Shown: in pieces, positions 11,601-21,747 of the stretch
Layout: each line of letters starts with the position of its first letter
Position numbering within the stretch: the first letter of the stretch is position 1
NCBI GenBank assembly: GCA_964019695.1
Contig: OZ026528.1
Coordinates: 57,803,602 to 57,867,601 of the forward strand
Reading direction: 5' to 3'
Source: Loripinus fragilis
Taxonomy: Eukaryota; Mollusca; Bivalvia; Lucinida; Lucinidae
Length of the DNA: 64,000 nt
Translations under genes and position numbers: made by a program
The notes under the pieces: model-generated
The model's database searches: none
The model's input: the letters and a program-made list of their open reading frames with translations, nothing else
What the model was told of the DNA's origin: nothing

Positions 11601-12373
11601 AAGACTCAAAGGTTGGTTGTGCTGTTTTATCAGACAACCATAGTAATATGCAACGTATACCTGACGATTCATCAATTTTCACTGCTGAAGCCAAAGCAGT
11701 CGATCTAGCTTTAGATTTCATTAGCACTTGTGATGCTAACAATAAATTTATTATATTTTCTGACTCGCTTTCTGTATTAAAAGCAATGAACCATACCAGT
11801 TCAAAGAATCCACAGATTCAGAAACTTTTAGAAAAATGTCATGAGCTTTTAGCTAATAAAGAAATTGTTCTCTGTTGGATTCCTAGTCATATAGGAATAC
11901 AAGGGAATGAGATGGTAGATAAGCAAGCAAAAACATCGCTTTCATTAGAACCAACTTCTTTTAAGATTCCATTTTCTAATTTTAAGCCATCTATCAATAA
12001 GTATATCTTGGAAGAATGGCAAACTTCATGGAACAACAGCATTGGAAATAAACTTCTTGACATAAAACCAACTATCGGTGAGCAACAATCAGTTGTTCGA
12101 AACATTAGAAAAGAAGAAGTCGTTTTGGCTCGACTCCGTTTAGGTCATACAAGAGTCACACATTCATACTTACTACTAGGTGAAGAGCAACCACACTGTG
12201 TTGGTTGCGATGCACCATTCACTGTACGTCACTTTCTTTTGGATTGTGGCGATTTTGCACAAGTAAGAAATAATTGTTTCCATGTTGATAACATGAAACA
12301 GTTATTTCAAGATATACATATTGATAGTATTATGACTTTTTTAAGACAAATAAATCTTTTTAACAAAATCTAA
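8624..12373 (+). CDS. ORF2 of copy D: endonuclease / reverse transcriptase / RNase H polyprotein
   Basis: This 1249-aa enzyme nicks the target DNA and reverse-transcribes the element RNA onto the nick. A hydrophobic leader lies at 5-18. The APE-like endonuclease (~25-240) has N in IIQWNCRG, E in QETF, GDFNGHNILW at ~153 and NSDHFPI at ~227. The linker (240-480) is basic. The RT (~490-770) has PIPKPGKDP, NYRPIAL, FDLEKAYDT, GVPQGGVLS at 657 and YVDDF at ~689. RNase H (~983-1110) has all four acidic residues (YTDGS ~987, TAEAKA, FSDSLS, GNEMVDKQ). The C-terminal CxxC...HxxxxC motif starts near 1192. RNase H marks the I/Jockey group. The ATG overlaps the ORF1 stop. A second Met at 20 (MDFKHK) sits right before the endonuclease and is an alternative start. 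No stop or missing catalytic residue was seen. Confidence 0.95.
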   Translation: MEGFNLTIILVLLLILFSSMDFKHKIIQWNCRGLKPNYNEVSLLISEYNPSVFCFQETFLKPDDNISLRGFNVYNYVHTDCLRPSGGASIFVKSSFPQRKIDLQTELQATAVSVTLDREITICSVYIPPSFSLNSQHLDNLLQQLPSPYILLGDFNGHNILWGGQNNDSRGELIENFITKNDICIMNDKSYTYHSSSTKSFTSIDLSFCHPSLFLDYNWSVCEDQHNSDHFPIIIEQNTYSTEDHNPKWKLNRANWDLFNTLCTGKLVPENFKESSDPIADFTSSLIEISKECIPQTSTNPTKSNPWYNDDCKEAIKQRKQALSKFKRSPNTNNFNDIKVFRAKARRTIKLSKRKSWRSYVSKINHKTPIKKVWDMIRKISGKNKSPSYTHLNMVGTDSKATSKTDIADTLGETFCHNSSSFNYSESFRKIKTEQEKVKLNFKSQNNEIYNKDFNLDELVEAIQLSHDSAMGPDEIHYQMLKHLPDTSLETLLNIFNYIWTTGKFPEDWTLATIIPIPKPGKDPAEPNNYRPIALTSCLCKTLERMINKRLTWFLESNNHISRFQSGFRSDRSTTDNLVRLETFIRDAFIKKEHVVAVFFDLEKAYDTTWRYGILKDIHKLGLRGRLPTFIEGFLADRAMQVRVGSSLSDYYDQEQGVPQGGVLSTTLFSIKINDIVKCLGNLTDCSLYVDDFCICYRSKSMATIERQLQQNLNKIENWATSNGFKFSKSKTQCVHFCQLRKQHDDPVLHLYGSPIPVVEESKFLGILFDRKLSFIPHIKYLKAKCLKALNLLKVLSHTSWGADRTTLLKLYRSLVRSKLDYGCIIYGSARKSYLQMLDPIHNQGLRLALGAFRTSPVASLYVEADEPSLYSRREKLSLQYAIRLAANPSNPAHEVTFPPNYVNLYEQKPKAIKSFGIRISPLLESANIKPQNIEKHFTANIPAWCMKPPEILFDLHSGKKSESNPHILKDDFRKMQSRYKDYQQIYTDGSKEDSKVGCAVLSDNHSNMQRIPDDSSIFTAEAKAVDLALDFISTCDANNKFIIFSDSLSVLKAMNHTSSKNPQIQKLLEKCHELLANKEIVLCWIPSHIGIQGNEMVDKQAKTSLSLEPTSFKIPFSNFKPSINKYILEEWQTSWNNSIGNKLLDIKPTIGEQQSVVRNIRKEEVVLARLRLGHTRVTHSYLLLGEEQPHCVGCDAPFTVRHFLLDCGDFAQVRNNCFHVDNMKQLFQDIHIDSIMTFLRQINLFNKI

Positions 12374-12638
12374 TAAGTATTTTTAAAATCATGTTTTGTT
12401 TTACATTTGTATCAGACCATAATACAGACTAGTTAAAGTTATACTTTGTTCAGTCAAAGAACATGTACAGTTATCTGAATAGCTCTTTGAAACTGTCAGA
12501 TATTGTACGTGGTCTCTTCTGTCAACAACCATATTATAACTTATTTTCATTATACAAACTCATCATCATCATTTCTTTTATTTTATCATACAAATTTTTA
12601 CTATTTCCATCTTCATCATGTTTAGTTTAATACCGCTT

Positions 12639-12692
12639 GACGCTAATGACCCACAAGGGTTGATGCGTCGTTAAGCACCAAACAAACAAACA
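12639..12692 (+). other. 3'-terminal stem-loop and (CAAA)n tail of copy D
   Basis: GACGC (12639-12643) pairs with GCGTC (12665-12669). An inner ACCC/GGGT pair closes an ACAA loop. The structure is followed by gttaagcacc and a CAAA repeat. The same stem-loop precedes the tail in A, B, C, E, F, G, H, I, J and K, while the rest of the 3'UTR varies more. A conserved 3' structure next to a short repeat tail is what a LINE reverse transcriptase usually recognises; that role is inferred here. Confidence 0.65.
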
Positions 12693-14850
12693 ATCATCAT
12701 TCAAGTACTCTGAATCCTTCAGAAAGATTAAAACCGAACAAGAGAAAGTTAAATTGAACTTTAAATCACAAAATAATGAAATTTACAACAAAGATTTTAA
12801 TTTAGATGAATTAGTTGAAGCTATTCAACTATCACATGACTCAGCCACAGGTCCTGATGAGATCCACTATCAAATGCTTAAACATCTCCCAGATACTTCT
12901 CTTGAAACTCTTTTGAATATATTTAATTACATTTGGACTACTGGTAAATTTCCAGAAGATTGGACCTTAGCAACCATAATCCCAATTCCCAAACCTGGGA
13001 AAGATTCTGCGGAACCTAATAATTATAGACCTATAGCTTTAACAAGTTATCTATGTAAAACACTTGAAAGAATGATAAATAAAAGACTTACTTGGTTTTT
13101 AGAATCCAATAATCATATATCGCGGTTCCAGTCTGGTTTCAGATCTGACCGCAGTACAACTGATAATTTAGTTAGATTGGAAACCTTCATACGTGATGCC
13201 TTTATTAAAAAGGAACATGTAGTTGCTGTGTTTTTTGATTTGGAAAAAGCTTATGATACCACGTGGAGATATGGCATTTTAAAAGATATCCACAAACTAG
13301 GATTAAGAGGTAGACTTCCTACATTCATTGAAGGCTTCCTTGACCGCGCCATGCAAGTCCGAGTTGGCTCCTCTCTGTCTGACTATTATGACCAGGAGCA
13401 AGGTGTACCTCAAGGGGGCGTTCTATCTACAACACTTTTTAGTATCAAAATTAATGATATTGTGAAATGTTTAGGTAATCTTACTGATTGCTCATTATAC
13501 GTTGACGACTTCTGTATCTGTTATCGCTCGAAAATCATGGCGACAATTGAACGTCAACTACAACAAAATTTGAATAAGATTGAAAATTGGGCAACAAGCA
13601 ATGGCTTTAAGTTTTCCAAATCAAAAACACAGTGTGTACATTTCTGTCAGTTGCGCAAGCAACATGATGATCTGGTTTTACATTTATATGGATCACCTAT
13701 TCCAGTTGTTGAGGAATTTAAATTCCTCGGCATTTTATTTGATAGAAAACTCAGTTTTATACCCCATATTAAATATCTCAAAGCTAAATGTTTAAAAGCA
13801 TTGAATCTTTTAAAAGTGCTTTCCCATACTTCTTGGGGTGCAGACCGAACTACACTTCTCAAGCTGTATCGGTCTCTAGTCCGGTCAAAATTAGACTATG
13901 GCTGTATTATATATGGCTCTGCACGAAAATCATATCTTCAAATGCTTGATCCTATACATAACCAAGGACTTAGATTAGCTTTAGGGGCTTTTAGAACTTC
14001 TCCTGTTGCTAGTCTCTATGTGGAAGCAGATGAACCATCACTTTACTCACGAAGAGAGAAACTCTCTTTGCAATATGCTATAAGACTTGCTGCTAACCCA
14101 ACAAATCCTGCTCATGAAGTTACATTCCCATCAAATTACGTTAATTTATATGAACAAAAACCTAAAGCTATTAAATCATTTGGCATCAGAATTTCACCAC
14201 TCTTAGAATCTGCCAATATCAAACCACAAAATATTGAAAAACATTTTACACCAAATATTCCAGCTTGGTGTATGAAACCACCTGAAATACTTTTTGATTT
14301 ACATTCCGGGAAAAAATCTGAATCAAATCCACACATATTAAAAGATGATTTCAGAAAAATGCAAAGTCGTTATAAGAATTACCAACAAATTTATACTGAT
14401 GGGTCAAAGGAAGACTCAAAGGTTGGTTGTGCTGTTATATCAGACAACCATAGTAATATGCAACGTATACCTGACGATTCATCAATTTTCACTGCTGAAG
14501 CCAAAGCAATTGATCTAGCTTTAGATTTCATAAGCACTTGTGATACTAACAATAAATTTATTATATTTTCTGACTCGCTTTCTGTATTGAAAGCAATGAA
14601 CCATACCAGTTCAAAGAATCCACAGATTCAGAAACTTTTAGAAAAATGTCATGAGCTTTTAGCTTATAAAGAAATTGCTCTCTGTTAGATTCCTAGTCAT
14701 GTAGGTATCCAAGGGAATGAGATGGTAGATAAGCAAGCAAAAACATCGCTTTCATTAGAACCAACTTCTTTTAAAATTCCATTTTCCAATTTTAAGCCAT
14801 CTATCAATAAATATATCTTGGAAGAATGGCAAACTTCATGGAATAACAGC
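12693..14850 (+). pseudogene. LINE copy C, segment 2 (ORF2 linker, RT, RNase H)
   Basis: This continues copy C's ORF2 exactly where it broke at 6688. It reads open from about 12694 through the RT and most of RNase H. Relative to D it lacks 3 bp in the FLADR stretch (near 13342), and a G-to-A change makes TAG at 14686-14688 in place of the Trp of CWIPSH. It ends at 14850 where copy E begins. The last 14 bases (catggaataacagc, 14837-14850) are repeated at 20878-20891. Confidence 0.9.
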
Positions 14851-15425
14851 CCCGGAGTGACTCTACCACCTTGCCGTGGTCTCTGGGGCACACTTCACAT
14901 TTGGGGACGATATTGATTGTAATACTTATCCCCATCCGGGAGTGCCAAGAGTAGAGTCCCATCTGTTCACCGTGGGTGGCTTTCTCGGTAACTCGAAGGG
15001 GATGGCCTGGAAGACTGAGAGCATGCAGAATATGGGCGTATAAAATTCTGTATGACTCAACACGTCTCTTTGGCCTCTTTGACGGGGTAGACCCGAGGGG
15101 AAACACGGCCCGGTGTTTCTAATCGGTCTTGTCATGCTGAGCCCCAGGAAGCTGAAAATGTAAAAAAAAATATATTTCTTATATCTTCGTTCTATAGTAT
15201 CGTTCTGATGCCAACCACGTGTCCATTATCTTATATATTCTTTCTTTTATAAAATATTCCTGGAAGGCAGTGGCTTAACGGGTCAATTGTGCAGATTTTA
15301 TTTGTACGAGTCTATTGTGCAGATACATTTGTACAAGTATAACTTCCATGTAGCCTTAGCACTGGAGATCGGAAATCCACTCCATTAAAGTGCTCCCTTG
15401 TTGGGCTCCACGGTGGGTGGGGAGC

Positions 15426-16799
15426 ATGGAGGCTGAACCTTACAACCAAAAACGCATGGCTTCTAAATCAGCAAGAAAACGCTCGAAAAAGATATCTGAC
15501 GACGATTCCGATGATGCTTATTTAGCTTCACAAACAAATAAATCAAGTTCTATGTCATCAAAACAACCATATGTTCCAAGATTTCTTATTATTCATTCTG
15601 AAGAAGAAGGAAAAGACATTTCTTCTCTTTCTCCTTTTTTAATACATAAGACAATCATGAGTGTGGCAGGTGAACCAAAAAGTATCAAAACTCTTAGATC
15701 TGGTGATTTACTGATACAATGTGCCAAGGAATCACATGAGAAAAACCTTATGAAAATGAAGAAATTCTGTGACCTAAAGTGTACTGTGACTCCTCATTCT
15801 TCATTGAATGTCTCCAGGGGTATTGTTAGATGTCCTGCCCTAAACAAGCAGACAGATGACCATATTCTGGAGTTCATGAAGGAACAGGGAGTTACTGCTG
15901 TTCGTAGAATTAATATTTTTCGTGATCATGCCTTAAAACCAACCAACACATTTGTATTTACTTTCAGTACTCCAGTTTTACCATCAATAGTTAAAATTGG
16001 TTTCATTCAGGCAAAAGTTGACGTATACATTCCTAACCCACTTAGGTGTTATCATTGTCAAATGTTTGGCCACCACGAACACAAGTGTGGCAGACAAGCT
16101 GTATGCGTCAACTGTGGTATGCCTGAACATTGTCCATCTGGTGAGTGTCAAAGACCTGCCAAATGTGCAAACTGTTCAGGCGATCACCCTGCCAACTCTA
16201 AGCAATGTCCAACATGGGAGAAAGAGAAGAAGATACTAAAGATTAAATGTGAACAGAACATCTCTTTTCCAGAGGCACGCAAACAATATGAACAGTTTTA
16301 TGCAGTGCAAACATATGCAAGTGCAGTTAAGCCTAACACTTGCAACAAACAAACTCAAACAGATGACAAAGACACTCAAACAGATGACAGCTTTGACGAA
16401 TACCTAAAACAACAAACAATATCAGAAAAAACAAGCAAGGAAAAAACAAATGAAACAAAAGGAAAAAGAACTTCATCTCCTCGTCCAGGGCCAGCACTTA
16501 AGCCAGCAACCCTGGAAATGATGAAGAAGGAGGAGGAGAGGAAGAAAAAAGAAGAGAAAGACAGAATTAAAAAACAACAAAAAGAAGAAAGAAAACAGCA
16601 ATGGCAAAAAGAACAAGCACAGAAAGAAAAAGAACAAACAGAAAAAGCAAAACAAGCTGAAAAGAATCCTTATTCTGTGTTTGCTGAAAAAGATGATGAG
16701 GAGGTGTGTATGGAAGAGGAGTCTGTGGTATTCACAGACTCTTCTTCCAGTGACCATCTCCCTAAAGGCACACTGCCAAGATTACCAGTAACGAAATAA
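15426..16799 (+). CDS. ORF1 of copy E: zinc-knuckle gag-like protein, type 2/type 1 chimera
   Basis: It has the same role and domain order as D's ORF1: YVPRFLIIHSE domain, three Cys/His knuckles from CYHCQMFGHHEHKC, K/E-rich coiled-coil region. It reads 457 aa from the ATG at 15426, which has a strong Kozak context. The ATG at 15456 (MASKSARKRSKK) aligns with the type 1 start and would give 447 aa. The open frame extends upstream only through non-ATG codons. Up to about residue 375 it matches F (type 2); from about 16560 onward the coiled-coil and C-terminus match C, D and I (EERKQQWQKEQAQKEKEQ) and not F. This is direct evidence of recombination inside ORF1. The stop overlaps the ORF2 ATG as TAATG (16797-16801). 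Confidence 0.88.
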   Translation: MEAEPYNQKRMASKSARKRSKKISDDDSDDAYLASQTNKSSSMSSKQPYVPRFLIIHSEEEGKDISSLSPFLIHKTIMSVAGEPKSIKTLRSGDLLIQCAKESHEKNLMKMKKFCDLKCTVTPHSSLNVSRGIVRCPALNKQTDDHILEFMKEQGVTAVRRINIFRDHALKPTNTFVFTFSTPVLPSIVKIGFIQAKVDVYIPNPLRCYHCQMFGHHEHKCGRQAVCVNCGMPEHCPSGECQRPAKCANCSGDHPANSKQCPTWEKEKKILKIKCEQNISFPEARKQYEQFYAVQTYASAVKPNTCNKQTQTDDKDTQTDDSFDEYLKQQTISEKTSKEKTNETKGKRTSSPRPGPALKPATLEMMKKEEERKKKEEKDRIKKQQKEERKQQWQKEQAQKEKEQTEKAKQAEKNPYSVFAEKDDEEVCMEEESVVFTDSSSSDHLPKGTLPRLPVTK

Positions 16800-19700
16800 T
16801 GGAGGGTTTCAATCTAACCATTATTTTAGTACTTCTTTTAATATTATTTTCAAGTATGGATTTTAAACATAAAATTATTCAATGGAATTGTCGAGGTTTG
16901 AAACCTAATTATAATGAAGTATCTCTATTGATTTCCGAATATAATCCATCCGTATTTTGTTTTCAAGAGACATTTCTTAAACCAGATGATAACATCTCAT
17001 TACGAGGTTTTAATGTATATAACTATGTTCATACTGATTGTCTGAGGCCCTCTGGTGGTGCCTCAATATTTGTAAAATCATCTTTCCCACAAAGAAAGAT
17101 TGATTTACAAACAGAACTACAAGCAACTGCTGTTTCTGTCACTCTAGACAGAGAAATAACCATATGTTCTGTATATATTCCTCCATCGTTTTCTCTTAAC
17201 TCCCAACACTTGGACAATTTACTGCAACAACTTCCTTCTCCTTATATTTTATTAGGTGACTTCAATGGTCACAATATCCTCTGGGGTGGTCAAAACAATG
17301 ATTCCAGAGGTGAACTTATCGAAAATTTCATTACAAAGAATGACATTTGTATTATGAATGATAAGTCTTACACTTATCATTCCTCAAGTACAAAGTCTTT
17401 TACATCTATTGATCTTTCCTTCTGTCATCCATCACTGTTTCTTGATTATAATTGGTCTGTATGTGAAGACCAACACAATAGTGATCACTTCCCTATCATC
17501 ATTGAACAGAACACTTATTCCACTGAGGATCACAATCCAAAGTGGAAATTAAATAGAGCCAACTGGGATCTATTTAATACTCTGTGCACTGGTAAATTGG
17601 TGCCAGAAAACTTCAAAGAATCTTCTGATCCTATAGCTGATTTTACCTCTTCTCTTATCGAAATATCTAAAGAATGTATTCCTCAAACTTCGACAAATCC
17701 AACTAAAAGTAATCCATGGTACAATGACGACTGTAAAGAAGCAATTAAACAGCGCAAGCAAGCTCTATCTAAATTCAAAAGATCTCCAAATACCAACAAT
17801 TTCAATGACATCAAAGTATTTAGAGCTAAAGCCCGTAGAACAATTAAACTTTCGAAGCGTAAATCATGGAGATCTTATGTTTCGAAAATCAATCATAAAA
17901 CACCTATTAAAAAGGTTTGGGATATGATAAGAAAAATCTCTGGAAAAAACAAATCCCCCAGTTACACACATCTAAACATGGTGGGTACTGACAGCAAAGC
18001 AACTTCAAAAACAGACATTGCTGACACTTTAGGAGAAACTTTTTGTCACAATTCATCATCATTCAATTACTCTGAATCCTTCAGAAAGATTAAAACCGAT
18101 CAAGAGAAAGTTAAATTGAATTTTAAATCACAAAATAATGAAATTTACAACAAAGATTTTAATTTAGATGAATTAGTTGAAGCTATTCAACTATCACATG
18201 ACTCAGCCACGGGTCCTGATGAGATCCACTATCAAATGCTTAAACATCTCCCAGATACTTCTCTTGAAACTCTTTTGAATATATTTAATTACATTTGGAC
18301 TACTGGTAAATTTCCAGAAGATTGGACCTTAGCAACCATAATCCCAATTCCCAAACCTGGGAAAGATCCTGCGGAACCTAATAATTATAGACCTATAGCT
18401 TTAACAAGTTGTCTATGTAAAACACTTGAAAGAATGATAAATAAAAGACTTACTTGGTTTTTAGAATCCAATAATCATATATCGCGGTTCCAGTCTGGTT
18501 TCAGATCTGACCGCAGTACAACTGATAATTTAGTTAGATTGGAAACCTTCATACGTGATGCCTTTATTAAAAAGGAACATGTAGTTGCTGTGTTTTTTGA
18601 TTTGGAAAAAGCTTATGATACCACGTGGAGATATGGCATTTTAAAAGATATCCACAAACTAGGATTAAGAGGTAGACTTCCTACATTCATTGAAAACTTC
18701 CTTGCAGACCGCGCCATGCAAGTCCGAGTTGGCTCCTCTCTGTCTGACTATTACGACCAGGAGCAAGGTGTACCTCAAGGAGGCGTTCTATCAACAACTC
18801 TTTTTAGCATTAAAATTAATGATATTGTGAAATGTTTAGGTAATCTTACTGATTGCTCATTATATGTTGATGACTTCTGTATCTGTTATCGCTCAAAAAG
18901 CATGGCGACGATTGAACGCCAACTGCAACAGAATTTAAATAAGATTGAAAATTGGGCAACAAGCAATGGTTTTAAGTTTTCCAAATCAAAAACACAGTGT
19001 GTACATTTCTGTCAGTTGCGCAAGCAACATGATGATCCCGTTTTACATTTATATGGATCACCCATTCCAGTTGTTGAGGAATCTAAATTCCTTGGCATTT
19101 TATTTGATAGAAAACTCAGTTTTATACCCCATATTAAATATCTCAAAGCTAAATGTTTAAAAGCATTGAATCTTTTAAAAGTGCTTTCCCATACTTCTTG
19201 GGGTGCAGACCGAACTACACTTCTCAAGCTGTATCGGTCTCTAGTCCGATCAAAATTAGACTATGGATGTATTATATATGGCTCTGCACGAAAATCATAT
19301 CTTCAAATGCTTGATCCTATACATAACCAAGGACTTAGATTAGCTTTAGGGGCTTTTAGAACTTCTCCTGTTGCTAGTCTCTATGTGGAAGCAGATGAAC
19401 CATCACTATACTCACGAAGAGAGAAACTCTCTTTGCAATATGCTATAAGACTTGCTGCTAACCCATCAAATCCTGCTCATGAAGTTACATTCCCACCAAA
19501 TTATGTTCATTTATATGAACGAAAACCTAAAGCTATTAAATCATTTGGCATCAGAATTTCACCACTCTTAGAATCTGCCAATATCAAACCACAAAATATT
19601 GAAAAACATTTTACACCAAATATTCCAGCTTGGTGTATGAAACCACCTGAAATACTTTTTGATTTACATTCCGGGAAAAAATCTGAATCAAATCCACACA

Positions 19701-20548
19701 TATTAAAAGATGATTTCAGAAAAATGCAAAGTCGTTATAAGAATTACCAACAAATTTATACTGATGGGTCAAAGGAAGACTCAAAGGTTGGTTGTGCTGT
19801 TATATCAGACAACCATAGTAATATGCAACGTATACCTGACCATTCATCAATTTTCACTGCTGAAGCCAAAGCAATTGATCTAGCTTTAGATTTCATTAGC
19901 ATTTGTGATGCTAACAATAAATTTATTATATTTTCTGACTCGCTTTCTGTATTGAAAGCAATGAATCATACCAGTTCAAAGAATCCACAGATTCAGAAAC
20001 TTTTAGAAAAATGTCATGAGCTTTTAGCTTATAAAGAAATTGTTCTCTGTTGGATTCCTAGTCATATAGGTATCCAAGGGAATGAGATGGTAGATAAGCA
20101 AGCAAAAACATCGCTTTCATTAGAACCAACTTCTTTTAAGATTCCATTTTCTAATTTTAAGCCATCTATCAATAAGTATATCTTGGAAGAATGGCAAACT
20201 TCATGGAACAACAGCATTGGAAATAAACTTCTTGACATAAAACCAACTATCGGTGAACAACAATCAGTTGTTCGAAACATTAGAAAAGAAGAAGTCGTTT
20301 TGGCTCGACTCCGTTTAGGTCATACAAGAGTCACACATTCATACTTACTACTAGGTGAAGAACAACCACACTGTGTTGGTTGCGATGCACCATTCACTGT
20401 ACGTCACTTTCTTTTGGATTGTGGCGATTTTGCACAAGTAAGAAATAATTGTTTCCATGTTGATAACATGAAACAGTTATTTCAAGATATACATATTGAT
20501 AGTATTATGACATTTTTAAGACAAATAAATCTTTTTAACAAAATCTAA
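16799..20548 (+). CDS. ORF2 of copy E: endonuclease / reverse transcriptase / RNase H polyprotein
   Basis: This is a 1249-aa polyprotein with the same domains and catalytic motifs as D. By eye the first ~650 residues differ from D at only about three positions (D for E in KIKTDQE, ATG for AMG before PDE, FIENF for FIEGF). The C-terminus (LLLGEEQPHCVGCDAPF ... FLLDC ... MKQLF) is shared with D and differs from A, I and K, which read LLQGEE, LEC and KELF. So the 3' end groups E with D although the 5' half of the element does not. The frame is open throughout with no lost catalytic residue. Confidence 0.95.
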   Translation: MEGFNLTIILVLLLILFSSMDFKHKIIQWNCRGLKPNYNEVSLLISEYNPSVFCFQETFLKPDDNISLRGFNVYNYVHTDCLRPSGGASIFVKSSFPQRKIDLQTELQATAVSVTLDREITICSVYIPPSFSLNSQHLDNLLQQLPSPYILLGDFNGHNILWGGQNNDSRGELIENFITKNDICIMNDKSYTYHSSSTKSFTSIDLSFCHPSLFLDYNWSVCEDQHNSDHFPIIIEQNTYSTEDHNPKWKLNRANWDLFNTLCTGKLVPENFKESSDPIADFTSSLIEISKECIPQTSTNPTKSNPWYNDDCKEAIKQRKQALSKFKRSPNTNNFNDIKVFRAKARRTIKLSKRKSWRSYVSKINHKTPIKKVWDMIRKISGKNKSPSYTHLNMVGTDSKATSKTDIADTLGETFCHNSSSFNYSESFRKIKTDQEKVKLNFKSQNNEIYNKDFNLDELVEAIQLSHDSATGPDEIHYQMLKHLPDTSLETLLNIFNYIWTTGKFPEDWTLATIIPIPKPGKDPAEPNNYRPIALTSCLCKTLERMINKRLTWFLESNNHISRFQSGFRSDRSTTDNLVRLETFIRDAFIKKEHVVAVFFDLEKAYDTTWRYGILKDIHKLGLRGRLPTFIENFLADRAMQVRVGSSLSDYYDQEQGVPQGGVLSTTLFSIKINDIVKCLGNLTDCSLYVDDFCICYRSKSMATIERQLQQNLNKIENWATSNGFKFSKSKTQCVHFCQLRKQHDDPVLHLYGSPIPVVEESKFLGILFDRKLSFIPHIKYLKAKCLKALNLLKVLSHTSWGADRTTLLKLYRSLVRSKLDYGCIIYGSARKSYLQMLDPIHNQGLRLALGAFRTSPVASLYVEADEPSLYSRREKLSLQYAIRLAANPSNPAHEVTFPPNYVHLYERKPKAIKSFGIRISPLLESANIKPQNIEKHFTPNIPAWCMKPPEILFDLHSGKKSESNPHILKDDFRKMQSRYKNYQQIYTDGSKEDSKVGCAVISDNHSNMQRIPDHSSIFTAEAKAIDLALDFISICDANNKFIIFSDSLSVLKAMNHTSSKNPQIQKLLEKCHELLAYKEIVLCWIPSHIGIQGNEMVDKQAKTSLSLEPTSFKIPFSNFKPSINKYILEEWQTSWNNSIGNKLLDIKPTIGEQQSVVRNIRKEEVVLARLRLGHTRVTHSYLLLGEEQPHCVGCDAPFTVRHFLLDCGDFAQVRNNCFHVDNMKQLFQDIHIDSIMTFLRQINLFNKI

Positions 20549-20877
20549 TTGCTATTTTTAAAATCATGTTTTGTTTTACATTTATATCAGACCATAATAC
20601 AGATTTTTTTATGTTGTATTCTGTTCAGTTAAAGAACATGTATAGTTATCTGAATAGCTCTTTGAAACTGTCAGATATTGTACGTGGTCTCTCCTGTCAA
20701 CAATCATATTGCAACTAATTATCATTATACAAACTCATCATCATCTTTTGTTTTATTTTATCTTATAAATTTTTACTTTTTCCATCTTCATCATGTTTAG
20801 TTTAATACCGTCTGACGCTAATGACCCACAAGGGTTGATGCGTCGTAAAGAACCAAACAAACAAACAAACAAACAAA

Positions 20878-21547
20878 CATGGAATAACAGCATTGGTAAT
20901 AAACTTCGTGACATCAAACCAACTATTGGTGAATATCAATCAGTTGTTCGAAACATTAGAAGAGAAGAAGTAGTTTTAGCTCGACTCCGCTTAGGTCACA
21001 CAAGAGTCACTAATTCATACTTACTACAAGGTGAAGAACAGCCACAATGTGTTGGTTGCGTCGCACCATTCACTGTACGTCACTTCCTTTTGGAATGTGG
21101 CGATTTTGCACAAGTAAGAAATAATTGCTTCCATGTTGATAACATGAAAGATTTATTTCAAGATATACATATTGATAGTATTATGACATTTTTAAGACAA
21201 ATAAATCTTTTTAACAAAATCTAATTGCTATTTTTAAAATCATGTTTTGTTTTACATTTGTATCAGACCATAATACAGATCTTTTAATGTTGTATTTTGT
21301 TCAGTTAAAGAACATGTACAGTTATCTGAATAGCTCTTTGAAACTGTCAGATATTGTACGTGGTCTCTCCTGTCAACAAACGTATTGCAATTAATTATCA
21401 TTATACAAACTCATCGTCATCTTTCCTTTTATTTTATCTTATAAATTTTTACTTGTTCCATCTTCATCATGTTTAGTTTAATACCGTCTGACGCTAATGA
21501 CCCACAAGGGTTGATGCGTCGTTAAGAACCAAACAAACAAACAAACA
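20878..21547 (+). pseudogene. LINE copy C, segment 3 (ORF2 C-terminus, 3'UTR, tail)
   Basis: This continues C from its break at 14850: the remaining ORF2 codons (WNNSIGNKL... to the stop at 21222-21224), the 3'UTR with the terminal stem-loop, and a (CAAA)n tail ending at about 21547. The next base starts the 13-bp duplicate of B sequence (21548-21560), so this is C's true 3' end. Confidence 0.9.
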
Positions 21548-21747
21548 AATTTTCACTGCTGAAGCCAAAGCAATTGATCTAGCTTTAGATTTCATTAGCA
21601 CTTGTGATGCTAACAATAAATTTATTATATTTTCTGACTCGCTTTCTGTATTGAAAGCAATGAACCATACCAGTTCAAAGAATCCACAGATTCAGAAACT
21701 TTTAGAAAAATGTCATGAGCTTTTAGCTTATAAAGAAATTGCTCTCT
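21548..21747 (+). pseudogene. LINE copy B, segment 2 (RNase H)
   Basis: About 200 bp of RNase H coding sequence of B lie between C's tail and F's 5' end. It continues exactly from B's break at 3493 (TAEAKAIDLAL...). The final 15 bases aagaaattgctctct (21733-21747) are duplicated at 27740-27754, marking the insertion of F. Confidence 0.9.

Larger units (their letters stand above)
6690..12692 (+). mobile_element. LINE copy D, full length, both ORFs open, nested in C
   Basis: This is a complete element: 5'UTR 6690-7262, ORF1, ORF2, 3'UTR 12374-12670 and a (CAAA)n tail to about 12692. It is flanked by 12-bp direct repeats atcatcattcaa (6677-6688 and 12693-12704) taken from copy C's ORF2, so it inserted into C by target-primed reverse transcription. 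No inactivating change is visible, so it may be a competent source copy. The 5'UTR and ORF1 are of type 1, like C and I. Confidence 0.95.
14851..20877 (+). mobile_element. LINE copy E, full length, both ORFs open, nested in C
   Basis: This is a complete element with a 'type 2' 5'UTR (starts cccggagtgactc). It differs from type 1 at many positions and carries an extra ~27-bp near-duplicate of the attgtgcagat...tttgta stretch around 15285-15345. The tail is (CAAA)n ending near 20877. Fourteen-base direct repeats catggaataacagc flank it (14837-14850, 20878-20891). ORF2 is almost identical to D's, whereas most of ORF1 belongs to a different lineage. Confidence 0.95.

Noticed and set aside
15390..15425. 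ORF1 start of copies E and F at a GTG (15390, 22265)
   Set aside because: GTG is not a normal eukaryotic start. The first in-frame ATGs are 15426 and 22301, with 15456 and 22331 aligned to the type 1 start.
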